A DNA stretch of 33,766 nucleotides from MFAQ01 sp964592455 (lineage in GTDB: Bacteria > Patescibacteriota > Microgenomatia > UBA1400 > MFAQ01): contig CAZQDQ010000002.1 of assembly GCA_964592455.1 (NCBI GenBank), forward strand, positions 1 through 33,766. Reading direction: 5' to 3'. The translations under genes were made by a program, and so were the position numbers. The notes beneath the pieces were generated by a model. That model ran no database searches. It was not told the DNA's origin and worked only from the letters and a program-made list of their open reading frames with translations. How positions within the stretch are numbered: position 1 is the first letter of the stretch; each line of letters starts with the position of its first letter. This document shows, in pieces, positions 7,657-15,204 of the stretch.

Positions 7657-8856
7657 ATGACCAAAACCGAACCTTTAGCCAGTCAAATTCGCCCTAAAAA
7701 CCTTAGCGAATATATTGGTCAAGAGCATCTAGTGGGAGAAGGTAAACCTCTGCGTCTCGCTACCGAAAACAAGCTCATCTTTTCTTTCCTTTTATGGGGG
7801 CCACCAGGGACAGGTAAAACTACCATTGCTCGCATTTACGCCGAAAGTATCGAAGCAGACTTTTACGAACTCTCAGCAGTTTCCGCCGGCAAAGACGATA
7901 TTAGGAAAATTATTAGTCAAAAGACAGACAAGCCTAAGGTGCTTTTTTTGGACGAAATCCATCGTTTCAATAAAGGTCAGCAAGATTTCCTCCTTCCCTT
8001 TGTTGAGTCCGGTCAAATCACTCTCATCGGTGCTACCACTGAAAACCCTAGCTTCGAGGTTATAGCTCCTCTTTTATCTCGATGCCGGGTTTTTGTTCTC
8101 AAGGAGCTTTCCCCAGAAAATATTTCTCAAATCATCGACCGTGCCACCGCCGTCATTGCGAGCAAAGCGAAACAATCTATGCAAATGGATTCCGATGTCA
8201 AAGAATGGCTTTCCGAGTTTGCCAATGGCGACGCTCGCCAGGCCATTGGCCTCATCGAATCAACTTACAATCTTTACAGAGATCTAACCATCGAAAACTT
8301 CAAAAACGCTATCCAAAACAAATTTTTAAGATTCGATAAAAAAGGCGAGGAACACTACAACCTTATCAGCGCTTTTATAAAATCAATGAGAGCTAGTAAC
8401 AAAGATGCGGCTATCTACTACCTTGCCCGTCTTATCGACAGCGGTGAAGACCCTCTATTTATTGCCAGGCGTATGGTCATTTTTGCTAGTGAAGACGTTG
8501 GTCTTGCTCAACCTACAGCACTTGTCGTTGCCAACGCTGTTTTTCAGGCTTGCCAACAAATAGGCTACCCCGAATGTGCCATAAATCTAGCCCACGGAAC
8601 AGCCTACTTAGCAGGCTGTGCCAAAAATAGATCTAGTTACGACGCTCTAAAGTCTGCTCAAGCAGACATCCATAAGACTGGCAACTTACCAATTCCTCTA
8701 GAGCTTCGCAATGCTCCCACTAAACTCATGCAGCGCCTAGGCTACGGCAAAGATTATGACCTGCCCGCAGATGCTACGCCTCAGGCGTTGCAGGCGGGAA
8801 TGTATTCAGAAAAATCCCTCCTCCCAGATAAACTCAAAAACAAAAAATATTTTTAA
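7657..8856 (+). CDS. rarA: Replication-associated recombination protein A (RarA/MgsA), AAA+ ATPase
   Basis: This is a 399-residue clamp-loader-like AAA+ ATPase that acts at stalled replication forks. Visible parts are the N-terminal RPKNLSEYIGQEHLVG, Walker A GPPGTGKTT (Lys54), Walker B LFLDEIHRF, sensor 1 GATTENPSFE, the arginine-finger region LLSRCRVF, and the MgsA tetramerisation domain (EEHYNLISAFIKSMR, LIDSGEDPLFIARRMV, ASEDVGLA). Two palindromic repeats are read in frame: residues 165-174 (AVIASKAKQS) in the linker before GDARQA, and about 370-381 near the C-terminus. Both fall in surface linkers, so the protein is probably still active. No Shine-Dalgarno is visible. Confidence 0.95.
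   Translation: MTKTEPLASQIRPKNLSEYIGQEHLVGEGKPLRLATENKLIFSFLLWGPPGTGKTTIARIYAESIEADFYELSAVSAGKDDIRKIISQKTDKPKVLFLDEIHRFNKGQQDFLLPFVESGQITLIGATTENPSFEVIAPLLSRCRVFVLKELSPENISQIIDRATAVIASKAKQSMQMDSDVKEWLSEFANGDARQAIGLIESTYNLYRDLTIENFKNAIQNKFLRFDKKGEEHYNLISAFIKSMRASNKDAAIYYLARLIDSGEDPLFIARRMVIFASEDVGLAQPTALVVANAVFQACQQIGYPECAINLAHGTAYLAGCAKNRSSYDALKSAQADIHKTGNLPIPLELRNAPTKLMQRLGYGKDYDLPADATPQALQAGMYSEKSLLPDKLKNKKYF
8151..8178 (+). repeat. Dispersed palindromic repeat copy inside rarA
   Basis: CGTCATTGCG followed by AGCAAAGCGAAACAATCT, with ATTG and CAAT as outer inverted ends. It resembles the dispersed CGTCATTGCGAG...CAATC element seen in many bacterial genomes (from general knowledge). A related copy lies between genes at 16436-16477. 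Here it is read as AVIASKAKQS without breaking the frame. Confidence 0.65.
8764..8798 (+). repeat. Palindromic repeat near the 3' end of rarA
   Basis: A strong imperfect hairpin: CCCGC, then TGCTACGCC, loop TCA, GGCGTTGCA and GCGGG. The arms pair with one mismatch and a small bulge. It encodes the segment ADATPQALQAG and lengthens the tail before the conserved LLPDKLKNKKYF end by about six residues compared with what I recall of RarA. Confidence 0.55.
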
Positions 8857-9001
8857 TCCTACAATTTCAATTTTCCTAACCTACATCCTTGCTCCACTAG
8901 TAAGGCTTCGGTTCCTGCAACCATTTTTATCTGTCCACTAATGCTACTTGCTGTATGGTACAGTAGCAGATCAAACATAAACAGGTTGTCTATCGACATT
9001 G

Positions 9002-9027
9002 CCCACACATAAGCGTGTGGGTTTTTT
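9002..9027 (+). terminator. Intrinsic terminator downstream of rarA
   Basis: CCCACAC, loop ATAAGC, GTGTGGG, then six T. It lies 146 nt after the rarA stop and directly before the promoter of the next gene. The 8857-9001 stretch holds no ORF. It has a weak hairpin at 8943-8968 and could be a long 3' UTR. Confidence 0.85.
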
Positions 9028-9033
9028 GCAAGC

Positions 9034-9039
9034 TATAAT
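9034..9039 (+). promoter_or_regulatory. -10 element for the 150-residue secreted protein
   Basis: A perfect TATAAT with 6 nt to the ATG at 9046, directly after the terminator at 9002-9027. The mRNA is predicted to be leaderless. Confidence 0.6.
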
Positions 9040-9045
9040 TACCTC

Positions 9046-9498
9046 ATGCAAAAAACTTTGGTTTGGTTCAGTATTTCCGCTGCTGTGTTTGTTGGTCTGG
9101 TTTACTACAACGCCAAACTAGCCCAAAAAAACCTCTCTCAAGGCACACCCAGTAAACTTGCCATAAGTATTCTGGAACTTCCCAGCCAGGCCAAGGTCGG
9201 TGAAAGGGTGAGTATTAGTTGGGAGGTCGAAGCTCCAGCTGATTTTCAAACGACCGACACAACCATTTTCTATTCACCGGTATCCACTCCAAGTGCTGTC
9301 ACCAAATCAGACTCGCCAGAAGCAGTTGGCTATCAATCTTCACTTTCAGATTATCGCCAAGGTAGTTTTTACCTCCCTTTTACTTTCGATGGGAGTATCA
9401 CTTTCCAAAAACCAGGTACTTATTTCTTACGCGCTTACTCTTTGGTAAGAGGTAACCATCTTTGGACAGACGAAAAACAAATAACTATCAGCAAATGA
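9046..9498 (+). CDS. Membrane-anchored protein with an Ig-like beta domain, unknown function
   Basis: This 150-residue protein has an N-terminal membrane anchor (about 5-22) followed by an all-beta domain. The pattern (PSQAKVGERVSISWEVEAP at the front, GTYFLRAYSLVRGNHLWTDEKQITISK at the end) resembles an immunoglobulin-like domain as found in cell-surface proteins. It has no cysteines in the mature part. The start is fixed by TATAAT at 9034-9039. Its stop overlaps the start of a 33-residue membrane peptide by 4 nt (ATGA), so the two are likely made together. The function is unknown. Confidence 0.75.
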   Translation: MQKTLVWFSISAAVFVGLVYYNAKLAQKNLSQGTPSKLAISILELPSQAKVGERVSISWEVEAPADFQTTDTTIFYSPVSTPSAVTKSDSPEAVGYQSSLSDYRQGSFYLPFTFDGSITFQKPGTYFLRAYSLVRGNHLWTDEKQITISK

Positions 9499-9596
9499 GT
9501 CAAAAAAAATTTTCCACCAGTCTCTTTTTTTTAGTTCTTATCCTCACTGTTGTCGCTACTTTTTTAATAGGAGTTAGGCTTTTAAAAACGAATTAG
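9495..9596 (+). CDS. 33-residue single-pass membrane peptide
   Basis: A short ORF starts in an ATGA overlap with the preceding gene and encodes MSQKKF, a membrane helix of about 20 residues (LFFLVLILTVVATFLIGV), and a basic end RLLKTN. The ATGA overlap is a common sign of translational coupling. The positive-hydrophobic-positive pattern fits a small membrane protein. It could be a partner or accessory of the upstream anchored Ig-like protein. There is no family assignment. Confidence 0.55.
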   Translation: MSQKKFSTSLFFLVLILTVVATFLIGVRLLKTN

Positions 9597-9616
9597 CAAT
9601 TTAGGTGCTCATCTGC

Positions 9617-9622
9617 TAAAAT
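9617..9622 (+). promoter_or_regulatory. Extended -10 element for lon
   Basis: TGCTAAAAT (TGn plus TAAAAT) with 9 nt to the ATG at 9632. The expected leader would be only a few nucleotides, and no Shine-Dalgarno is present. Confidence 0.45.
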
Positions 9623-9631
9623 CAAAAAACT

Positions 9632-11995
9632 ATGGAAGAAAACTCATCAAGTTCAGATATTCAAAAGACTCAACTAGTACCATTTATAGGTCTCAAAGAG
9701 GGCGTAATATTCCCAGAAACAGACGCTGTCCTTACCTTTGGTAGGCCATCATCAATAGGATCAGTAACAGAAGCCTACAACAACAATCAAGAGGTTTGTT
9801 TTGTTTCTCAAAAGGATCCAAAATCAACAGGTCAATCTTCACAGGATTTTTACTCCACCGGTACAGTTTGCCGTATCGCTAAAACTCTTCCTGTAAATGA
9901 CGAACTTCACGCTATTGTTCACGGATTATTCAAAGTAAAAATCAAGGAGGTTGTCCAAAGAGATGGTCAAATGTGGGCAGTAGTTGAAAGTATCGAAGAC
10001 GATTTTACGACTACTAACAACACAATTGCTCTTTCTAACAGGGCTGTTGCCCTTATAAAAAGAGTTACTGAGCTCGGCAAAAATAACGTCGAACCAGGTG
10101 TAATAAACAAAATAATTAACAGTACTGACCCAGTTATCGTCTCTTATCAAATTGCTGCTACTTTAGACATAAAAAATGAGGAAAAACAAAAACTATTAGA
10201 AGACAATGGTTTAGAGAGTAGATTATCAAAGATTGGGGATCATTTAAACGAAGAAATCAAAATACTGGAACTAGAGCGGAAGATAGAAAATAAAACCCAA
10301 AAAAAGTTTGACGATAATATGAAAGAAGCCATTTTGCGCGAGCGCATGAAGGCTATTCAAAAAGAATTGGGAGAAAATGGCGAAGAAGAAGAGACAAAGG
10401 ACTTAAAAAATAAGTTCAAAAAAATAAAGCTTCCAAAGGAGGCTGCAGCCAAGGTAAAAAAGGAACTAGACAAGCTAGGCAAGCTTTCGGTTCACAACCC
10501 AGAGGCGTCTTACATTAGAAGTTGGATAGAAACAGTCTTGGACTTGCCTTGGGGAAAATATTCTACAAAAAAGTACTCGCTAGAAAAAGCTGAAAAAATT
10601 TTAAATGAAGATCACTACGGTTTAGAAAAAGTCAAAGAAAGAATTTTGGAATATATTTCCGTTCTCAAACTAAAGTCAGAACAAACAAAATCTACAAAAA
10701 AGCATAGCGTCAACCCACCCACTATTTTGTGTTTTGTCGGTCCTCCTGGCGTCGGCAAAACCTCAGTCGGCCGTTCTATTGCCAAAGCTATTGGTCGCAA
10801 GTTTGTCAAAATGTCACTTGGTGGCGTACGAGACGAGGCCGAAATTAGGGGACACAGAAGAACATATGTTGGAGCTCTGCCTGGTCGCATAATTCAATCA
10901 ATTAAAGACGCCAAATCCAGCAATCCAGTTTTTATGTTGGACGAAATAGATAAATTAGGTAACGACTTTAGAGGAGACCCAAGCTCTGCTCTATTAGAAG
11001 CCCTAGATCCAGAACAAAATAACGCCTTTCAAGATCACTACTTGGACATACCCTTTGACTTATCTCAAGTGCTTTTTATTACCACCGCCAATGTCTTAGA
11101 TACGATTCCTTCCGCTTTAAGAGATCGTTTAGAGGTTATAGAGTTTACTGGTTACACTGAAGAAGAAAAATTCTACATCGCCAAAAAATACCTACTCAAA
11201 AAACAGTCAAGTAACAACGGATTAGAACAAAAAGATGTTTCACTAAGCGACAAAATTCTAAAACACGTCGTCCGGTTCTACACAAGAGAGGCAGGAGTCA
11301 GAAATCTCGAAAGGCAGGTTGCCTCACTAATGCGCAAAGTTGCTAAGCTCAAAGCCACGGGAGAAAAAATGCCCATCAGTATCTCCAAAGAAAAAGTGAA
11401 TAAGTTCTTAGGCCCAATTATTTTTAGTCACACCTTGGCAGAAGATAGTGACCAAATTGGTTTAGTTACAGGTCTAGCTTACACTAAAGTTGGTGGAGAT
11501 ATCTTGTTTATCGAAGTTGCCAACATGGTAGGTGCTGGCAAAATAACCCTTACTGGTCAGCTTGGAGATGTTATGAAAGAGTCAGCCAAAGCTGCCTACA
11601 CTTATGTCCGTTCTCACGCAGATCAATTAGGTATAAAGGCCGACAAGGTAGCCAAAACCGATATTCATATCCATGTCCCAGAGGGCGCAGTTCCCAAAGA
11701 CGGACCTAGTGCTGGTTTAGCCATGACTACCGCACTCATTTCCTCCTTTATCAAAAAAGCAGTTCCCAAAGACTTAGCTATGACAGGCGAAGTTACTCTT
11801 CGTGGTCGTGCTTTGGAGATAGGTGGTGTTAGGGAAAAAGTAGTCGCTGCCCACAGAGCTGGTATCAAACAGGTTATTTTGCCAGCAGACAACGAAAAAA
11901 ATCTGGTAGATATACCAGAAAATGTCAAAAAAGACCTCAAATTTCACTTTGTTCGCAACATGGACGAAGTCGTCAAGGTGGTCTTCGGCAAATAA
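9632..11995 (+). CDS. lon: Lon ATP-dependent protease
   Basis: This is a 787-residue LonA-type protease of normal length. An N-terminal substrate-binding domain (about 15-210) and a coiled-coil stretch (235-300) lead to the AAA+ module with Walker A GPPGVGKTS (Lys376), Walker B VFMLDEIDK, and the arginine-finger region SALRDRLEVIEF. The C-terminal S16 protease domain has PKDGPSAGLAM with catalytic Ser693, and Lys736 in GGVREKV. The 43-residue distance between them matches other Lon proteins. It degrades damaged and regulatory proteins in the cytosol. A near-leaderless start is predicted from TGCTAAAAT at 9617-9622. Confidence 0.97.
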   Translation: MEENSSSSDIQKTQLVPFIGLKEGVIFPETDAVLTFGRPSSIGSVTEAYNNNQEVCFVSQKDPKSTGQSSQDFYSTGTVCRIAKTLPVNDELHAIVHGLFKVKIKEVVQRDGQMWAVVESIEDDFTTTNNTIALSNRAVALIKRVTELGKNNVEPGVINKIINSTDPVIVSYQIAATLDIKNEEKQKLLEDNGLESRLSKIGDHLNEEIKILELERKIENKTQKKFDDNMKEAILRERMKAIQKELGENGEEEETKDLKNKFKKIKLPKEAAAKVKKELDKLGKLSVHNPEASYIRSWIETVLDLPWGKYSTKKYSLEKAEKILNEDHYGLEKVKERILEYISVLKLKSEQTKSTKKHSVNPPTILCFVGPPGVGKTSVGRSIAKAIGRKFVKMSLGGVRDEAEIRGHRRTYVGALPGRIIQSIKDAKSSNPVFMLDEIDKLGNDFRGDPSSALLEALDPEQNNAFQDHYLDIPFDLSQVLFITTANVLDTIPSALRDRLEVIEFTGYTEEEKFYIAKKYLLKKQSSNNGLEQKDVSLSDKILKHVVRFYTREAGVRNLERQVASLMRKVAKLKATGEKMPISISKEKVNKFLGPIIFSHTLAEDSDQIGLVTGLAYTKVGGDILFIEVANMVGAGKITLTGQLGDVMKESAKAAYTYVRSHADQLGIKADKVAKTDIHIHVPEGAVPKDGPSAGLAMTTALISSFIKKAVPKDLAMTGEVTLRGRALEIGGVREKVVAAHRAGIKQVILPADNEKNLVDIPENVKKDLKFHFVRNMDEVVKVVFGK

Positions 11996-11996
11996 A

Positions 11997-12026
11997 TTGA
12001 CAAAGCAGTTAAGTAACCAATATAAT
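11997..12026 (+). promoter_or_regulatory. Consensus sigma-70 promoter for the 143-residue zinc-ribbon gene
   Basis: A perfect -35 TTGACA (11997-12002) and a perfect -10 TATAAT (12021-12026), spacer 18 bp. This is the best full promoter in the window. The -35 begins 2 nt after the lon stop codon. The transcript would start near 12033 and contain the AAAAGGAG ribosome binding site. Confidence 0.85.
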
Positions 12027-12058
12027 CGCCAAAAAGAAACTTAAAAGGAGCCTACATC

Positions 12059-12490
12059 GTGCACACCTTGGTTAGAAGAGTAATAGTTTGTGGCTCCTGT
12101 GGTGGCCACATTACACTTTACGACATTAAGTGTCCATACTGTGGCAACACACTCGAGCCACTAGGGGATACGCGCCATGTTTTGCCTCATTCCATAGAAA
12201 GTCCTTACGCAGTAAGCGATGCCCAAGCTATCAAACCACATCTTGAAGAATTAGAGCGGTTTCAATCATTTCGACCAGTTGATGTCGACGATCTATATAA
12301 GGCCATCGACCCGCTCAGGCACCACCAGTATCCATATAGAGAATATATTATTGATACTTTATCACTAATCGTTCATTTTAGAAGCATTTGCACCGATTAT
12401 CACGGTAAAGATACAAGAGATATCTACTTAGAAATTTATAAACGAGTTGAGGCAATTTATCACAGTTTAACCGGAACCTCTGTTTATTAA
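12059..12490 (+). CDS. Small zinc-ribbon protein, unknown function
   Basis: This 143-residue protein has one N-terminal zinc ribbon: CGSCGGHITLYDIKCPYCG (four Cys in two CxxC knuckles, about 11-29). A mostly helical domain follows, with many His and Tyr residues (for example HHQYPYREYIIDTLSLIVHF). The GTG start is set by AAAAGGAG about 9 nt upstream. It has a consensus promoter and its own terminator, so it should be well expressed as a single-gene unit. Its stop overlaps the convergent lgt stop by 4 nt. I do not recognise the helical part. Confidence 0.8.
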   Translation: MHTLVRRVIVCGSCGGHITLYDIKCPYCGNTLEPLGDTRHVLPHSIESPYAVSDAQAIKPHLEELERFQSFRPVDVDDLYKAIDPLRHHQYPYREYIIDTLSLIVHFRSICTDYHGKDTRDIYLEIYKRVEAIYHSLTGTSVY

Positions 12491-12504
12491 GCAGAGGTTT
12501 TTTT
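12475..12504 (+). terminator. Intrinsic terminator overlapping the stop codon
   Basis: AACCTCTG, loop TTTATTAAG, CAGAGGTT, followed by T residues. The TAA stop of the 12059 gene lies in the loop, as does the stop of the opposing lgt gene. It shares the 10-mer CCTCTGTTTA with the terminator at 18178-18200. Confidence 0.85.
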
Positions 12505-13200
12505 GTTTCCAAAAATCAATATGATACCAACAACTATAGATGCCACTCCAAACCAAATAGCTACCGGCAATCCACCCGCCTTCCAAATTATTTCCTCAGC
12601 TCTAAAATTTTCTAAAAAGATTCTTATTACTCCATATCCAATCAAATAGCTTCCGGTAATTATTCCCGCTTGCCCCGCGTAGCCTTGGCGTAGTGGGGTC
12701 ATTCCAGTGCCTGTCCGGAATCCAGAAATATAAAGCAAAACTCCAAACAACACCAAATTTAATCCACCCTCCCAAGCAAAAAGTGGTTCACCATTTTTGC
12801 CGTACAACTCCTTGTTGATGAAATTTCCTACCCTGCCAACTGCCTGTGCTAGTGGTAATCCAAGGGTGATACTGTCAGACAAATCAAAAAAATCAACCTT
12901 ATTTCTTTTAGAAAAATAAAGTAAATAAGCCAGCCCGCCCACTATTGCTCCCCAAATCCCCAGACCACCATTCCACAAATAAAATATCTTCATCAAGTCA
13001 GTGCTGTAATACTCCCACAAATCTATTACGTGATAAATCCTGGCCCCAACAACTCCCCAAAAAATAGTCCCCAGCGCAACCCTCTCAATTATCTGCTGTT
13101 TTACTTTTCCGTGGCGCAATGCTACTTCCCAAGCCAACCAAATGCCAACACCAATCATCAAACCATATCCGTAAAGTTTTAACCCAAACAAGTCAATCAC
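12487..13200 (-). CDS. lgt: Prolipoprotein diacylglyceryl transferase (Lgt)
   Basis: This 237-residue polytopic membrane enzyme moves a diacylglyceryl group from phosphatidylglycerol to the lipobox cysteine of prolipoproteins. The signature GRVGNFINKELYG is present (about residues 120-132), as is YHVIDLWEYY. About seven hydrophobic segments are visible. Residues about 166-180 (MTPLRQGYAGQAG) look like an in-frame insertion encoded by a palindromic repeat, placed in the loop before GSYLIGYGVIRIFLENFR. The GTG start overlaps the proS stop by 4 nt (GTGA), so translation is coupled. It implies lipoproteins are made, although few proteins here have a clear lipobox. Confidence 0.95.
   Translation of the reverse strand: MIDLFGLKLYGYGLMIGVGIWLAWEVALRHGKVKQQIIERVALGTIFWGVVGARIYHVIDLWEYYSTDLMKIFYLWNGGLGIWGAIVGGLAYLLYFSKRNKVDFFDLSDSITLGLPLAQAVGRVGNFINKELYGKNGEPLFAWEGGLNLVLFGVLLYISGFRTGTGMTPLRQGYAGQAGIITGSYLIGYGVIRIFLENFRAEEIIWKAGGLPVAIWFGVASIVVGIILIFGNKKTSA
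12663..12705 (-). repeat. Palindromic repeat read in frame inside lgt
   Basis: On the plus strand CCCCGC, GTA, GCC, loop TT, GGC, GTA, GTGGGG forms a symmetric hairpin with a 3x3 internal loop, flanked by TTCCCGC and TCATTCC. It encodes MTPLRQGYAGQAG in Lgt. This peptide resembles LRQGYGGQA-type strings I recall from repeat-bearing proteins of other candidate-phyla genomes (from memory, unverified). Confidence 0.6.
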
Positions 13201-14432
13201 TTCTTAAAATAATCGATAAATTTCTCCAAACTCATTACTTCCACCTCACCGGTGTTTCGAAGTTTCATCTCTACCCCGCCACTTGCCAGGCTTTTTTCCG
13301 TCACGGCCATCCTAAATGGGCAGCCAATCAAGTCAGCATCGGCAAACTTTTGCCCCAAACTAATTTCCCTGTCATCCCAAATTGTTTCGATTCCGACCGT
13401 GTTAAGTTTTTTATAAATTTCTTCTGCCCTTTCTTCCTGTTTTAAGTTAACAAGATGAACCACAAAGGGAGCAACTTCACTAGGCCAAACAATACCTTTA
13501 TCATCATTAAACTTCTCTACTATCACTCCCATCGTTCTACTTATACCTATTCCATAGCATCCCATTATCGGGTAAATCATCTCGCCTTTGTCGTTAGCTA
13601 CTTTTAAGTCAAACGCCTTGGAGTATTTTTGTCCCAGGTCAAAGACGTTTCCTACTTCTGCAGCCAAGGATGGTTTTAATTTGCCCTTTTTGCACTTAGG
13701 GCAAGTGTCATCCTTTTTGTACGCAGTCAAGTCATCTACGTTGGCGCAAAACTCGCAACTTTCACAATACAAAATATTTGCCTCACCAGCATCAGTCAAG
13801 ACCTCAAATTCATAGGAAATTTTTTCACTAAAAGACCCTCCAGAGGCCTCTGTTACCTTGGCGGTTAGCCCCATTCGCTCATATACTTTCAAGTAGGCCT
13901 TTTTGGCTATTTCATAAAACATATCAAAGTCAGCCTGGTCCATGTGAAACGAATACATATCTTTCATCAAAAACTCTCTACCTCGCAATATTCCAGACTT
14001 AGACCGAAGCTCATCTCGAAACTTCCACTGGATGTGATAGGGTGCTCTGGGAAGATCTCGGTAAGATTTTATAAACTCTTTCATGGTAGGAGTAACCACT
14101 TCTTCTTGCGACTGTCCCAGTGCATAGTCTCTGTCAGTTCTACTTTTCAATTTAAACAAAACATCTATCGAGTCCCAACCGCCAGTTTTTTTCCAAATTT
14201 CTGCCGGGTGCAAAATAGGCATCAATACTTCTTCACCGCCAATAGCATCCATTTCTTCACGGACAATCTTTTCAATTTTACGCAAAACTCTCAATCCTAG
14301 CGGTAAATAGGTATAAACACCTGCCATCAATTGCCTTACAAATCCAGCCTGCACCAGTAACTTATGATTTATAGTGTCCGCGTTAGCTGGTGGTTGTTTT
14401 TCTGGTGTGCTCACCAGTCTACTCATTTTCAT
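13197..14432 (-). CDS. proS: Prolyl-tRNA synthetase, short form without editing insertion
   Basis: This 411-residue class II aminoacyl-tRNA synthetase charges tRNA-Pro. It has the N-terminal TINHKLLVQAGFVRQLMAGVYTYLPLGLRVL segment, motif 2 around FRDELRSKSGILRGREFLMKDMYSFH, and motif 3 GCYGIGISRTMG. The C-terminal anticodon-binding domain begins near VVHLVNL and includes DDREISLGQKFADADLIGCP. Bacterial ProRS usually has about 570 residues; here the INS editing domain is missing. In its place is a short Cys cluster (YCESCEFCANV, then CPKCKKGK), probably a zinc ribbon. TAAAAT 6 nt before the ATG predicts a leaderless mRNA. Confidence 0.95.
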   Translation of the reverse strand: MKMSRLVSTPEKQPPANADTINHKLLVQAGFVRQLMAGVYTYLPLGLRVLRKIEKIVREEMDAIGGEEVLMPILHPAEIWKKTGGWDSIDVLFKLKSRTDRDYALGQSQEEVVTPTMKEFIKSYRDLPRAPYHIQWKFRDELRSKSGILRGREFLMKDMYSFHMDQADFDMFYEIAKKAYLKVYERMGLTAKVTEASGGSFSEKISYEFEVLTDAGEANILYCESCEFCANVDDLTAYKKDDTCPKCKKGKLKPSLAAEVGNVFDLGQKYSKAFDLKVANDKGEMIYPIMGCYGIGISRTMGVIVEKFNDDKGIVWPSEVAPFVVHLVNLKQEERAEEIYKKLNTVGIETIWDDREISLGQKFADADLIGCPFRMAVTEKSLASGGVEMKLRNTGEVEVMSLEKFIDYFKK

Positions 14433-14438
14433 AACGCT

Positions 14439-14444
14439 ATTTTA
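14439..14444 (-). promoter_or_regulatory. -10 element for proS-lgt
   Basis: TAAAAT on the minus strand with 6 nt to the ATG at 14432. It supports Met1 rather than Met3 as the start of ProRS and a leaderless transcript for proS-lgt. Confidence 0.5.
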
Positions 14445-14449
14445 CTTTA

Positions 14450-15199
14450 TTAATGCGAATTTGAACTAATAACTCCTATAGACAGTCCTAACACAAATAC
14501 AAGCAACCACACAAATTTATTTTTTCTTGTTTGTTTAGACATTTCTTCGTGCATTTCCGGAACCAAGTCAGCCAAGGCAATAAAAATAAACATCCCGGCA
14601 GTTATCGCCAACAACGCACTTTCGTGGGCTTCAACAAAATCACCAAAAGCAAACGTACTAAGGCCGCCAACTACGGCTATCAAACTAGACAACGAGTTTA
14701 AAGCGAGCGTTTTAAAGTTTGAATACCCCGCGCGTAAGTAAATCATAAAGTCCGCCATTTCTTTCGGCAGTTCGTGAAGAGCAACAGCAATAGCCGTAGC
14801 AATGCCAGCTTCTTTGCTCACCAAAAAAGTTGCGCCCACCGCAAATCCGTCAATAAAGTTGTGTATCATGTCCCCAAAAAGTATTCCCAAGATACTTTTA
14901 TGTTTTCCATGGTCTCCATCGTGGTGATGAAACCACAAGCCCGACTTCTCTAAAAGAAAAACGAACAGGACCCCAACCAAAACGAAATAACTAATCTGTT
15001 TTGGGTCACTCCCATGCTCAAAAGACTCAGCCAAAAGGTCTAGCAAACCAACAGAAATAAGCACTCCAGCCGCAAAACTAGTTAGTTTCTCCGAGATTGC
15101 CACTGACTTCTCCTTCAAAAGAATAATTAAGCTTGCCCCAATCAGAGAAGCTACTCCTCCAGCAAGACATAAACCAATAAGTTGAAACGTATCACTCAT
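14450..15199 (-). CDS. ZIP-family metal transporter
   Basis: This 249-residue membrane protein of the ZIP family moves divalent metals such as zinc into the cytosol. It has about eight hydrophobic segments. A His-rich cytosolic loop (HHHDGDHGKH) precedes TM4, which has HNFIDGFAVGATF, and TM5, which has ALHELPKEMADFMIYLRAGYS; these carry the metal-binding His/Asn/Asp/Glu set. A frame extends upstream to 15229, but TATAAT 6 nt before the ATG at 15199 makes MSDTFQLIG the likely start. It is divergent from the ATP-cone/nuclease gene and shares its -10 region. Which metal it carries is not clear. Confidence 0.9.
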   Translation of the reverse strand: MSDTFQLIGLCLAGGVASLIGASLIILLKEKSVAISEKLTSFAAGVLISVGLLDLLAESFEHGSDPKQISYFVLVGVLFVFLLEKSGLWFHHHDGDHGKHKSILGILFGDMIHNFIDGFAVGATFLVSKEAGIATAIAVALHELPKEMADFMIYLRAGYSNFKTLALNSLSSLIAVVGGLSTFAFGDFVEAHESALLAITAGMFIFIALADLVPEMHEEMSKQTRKNKFVWLLVFVLGLSIGVISSNSH

Positions 15200-15204
15200 A
15201 AGGC

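Noticed and set aside
8943..8968. Hairpin GCTACT...AGTAGC as a separate small RNA
   Set aside because: No convincing promoter lies in 8857-8940, and the region can be explained as the 3' UTR of rarA before the terminator at 9002-9027.
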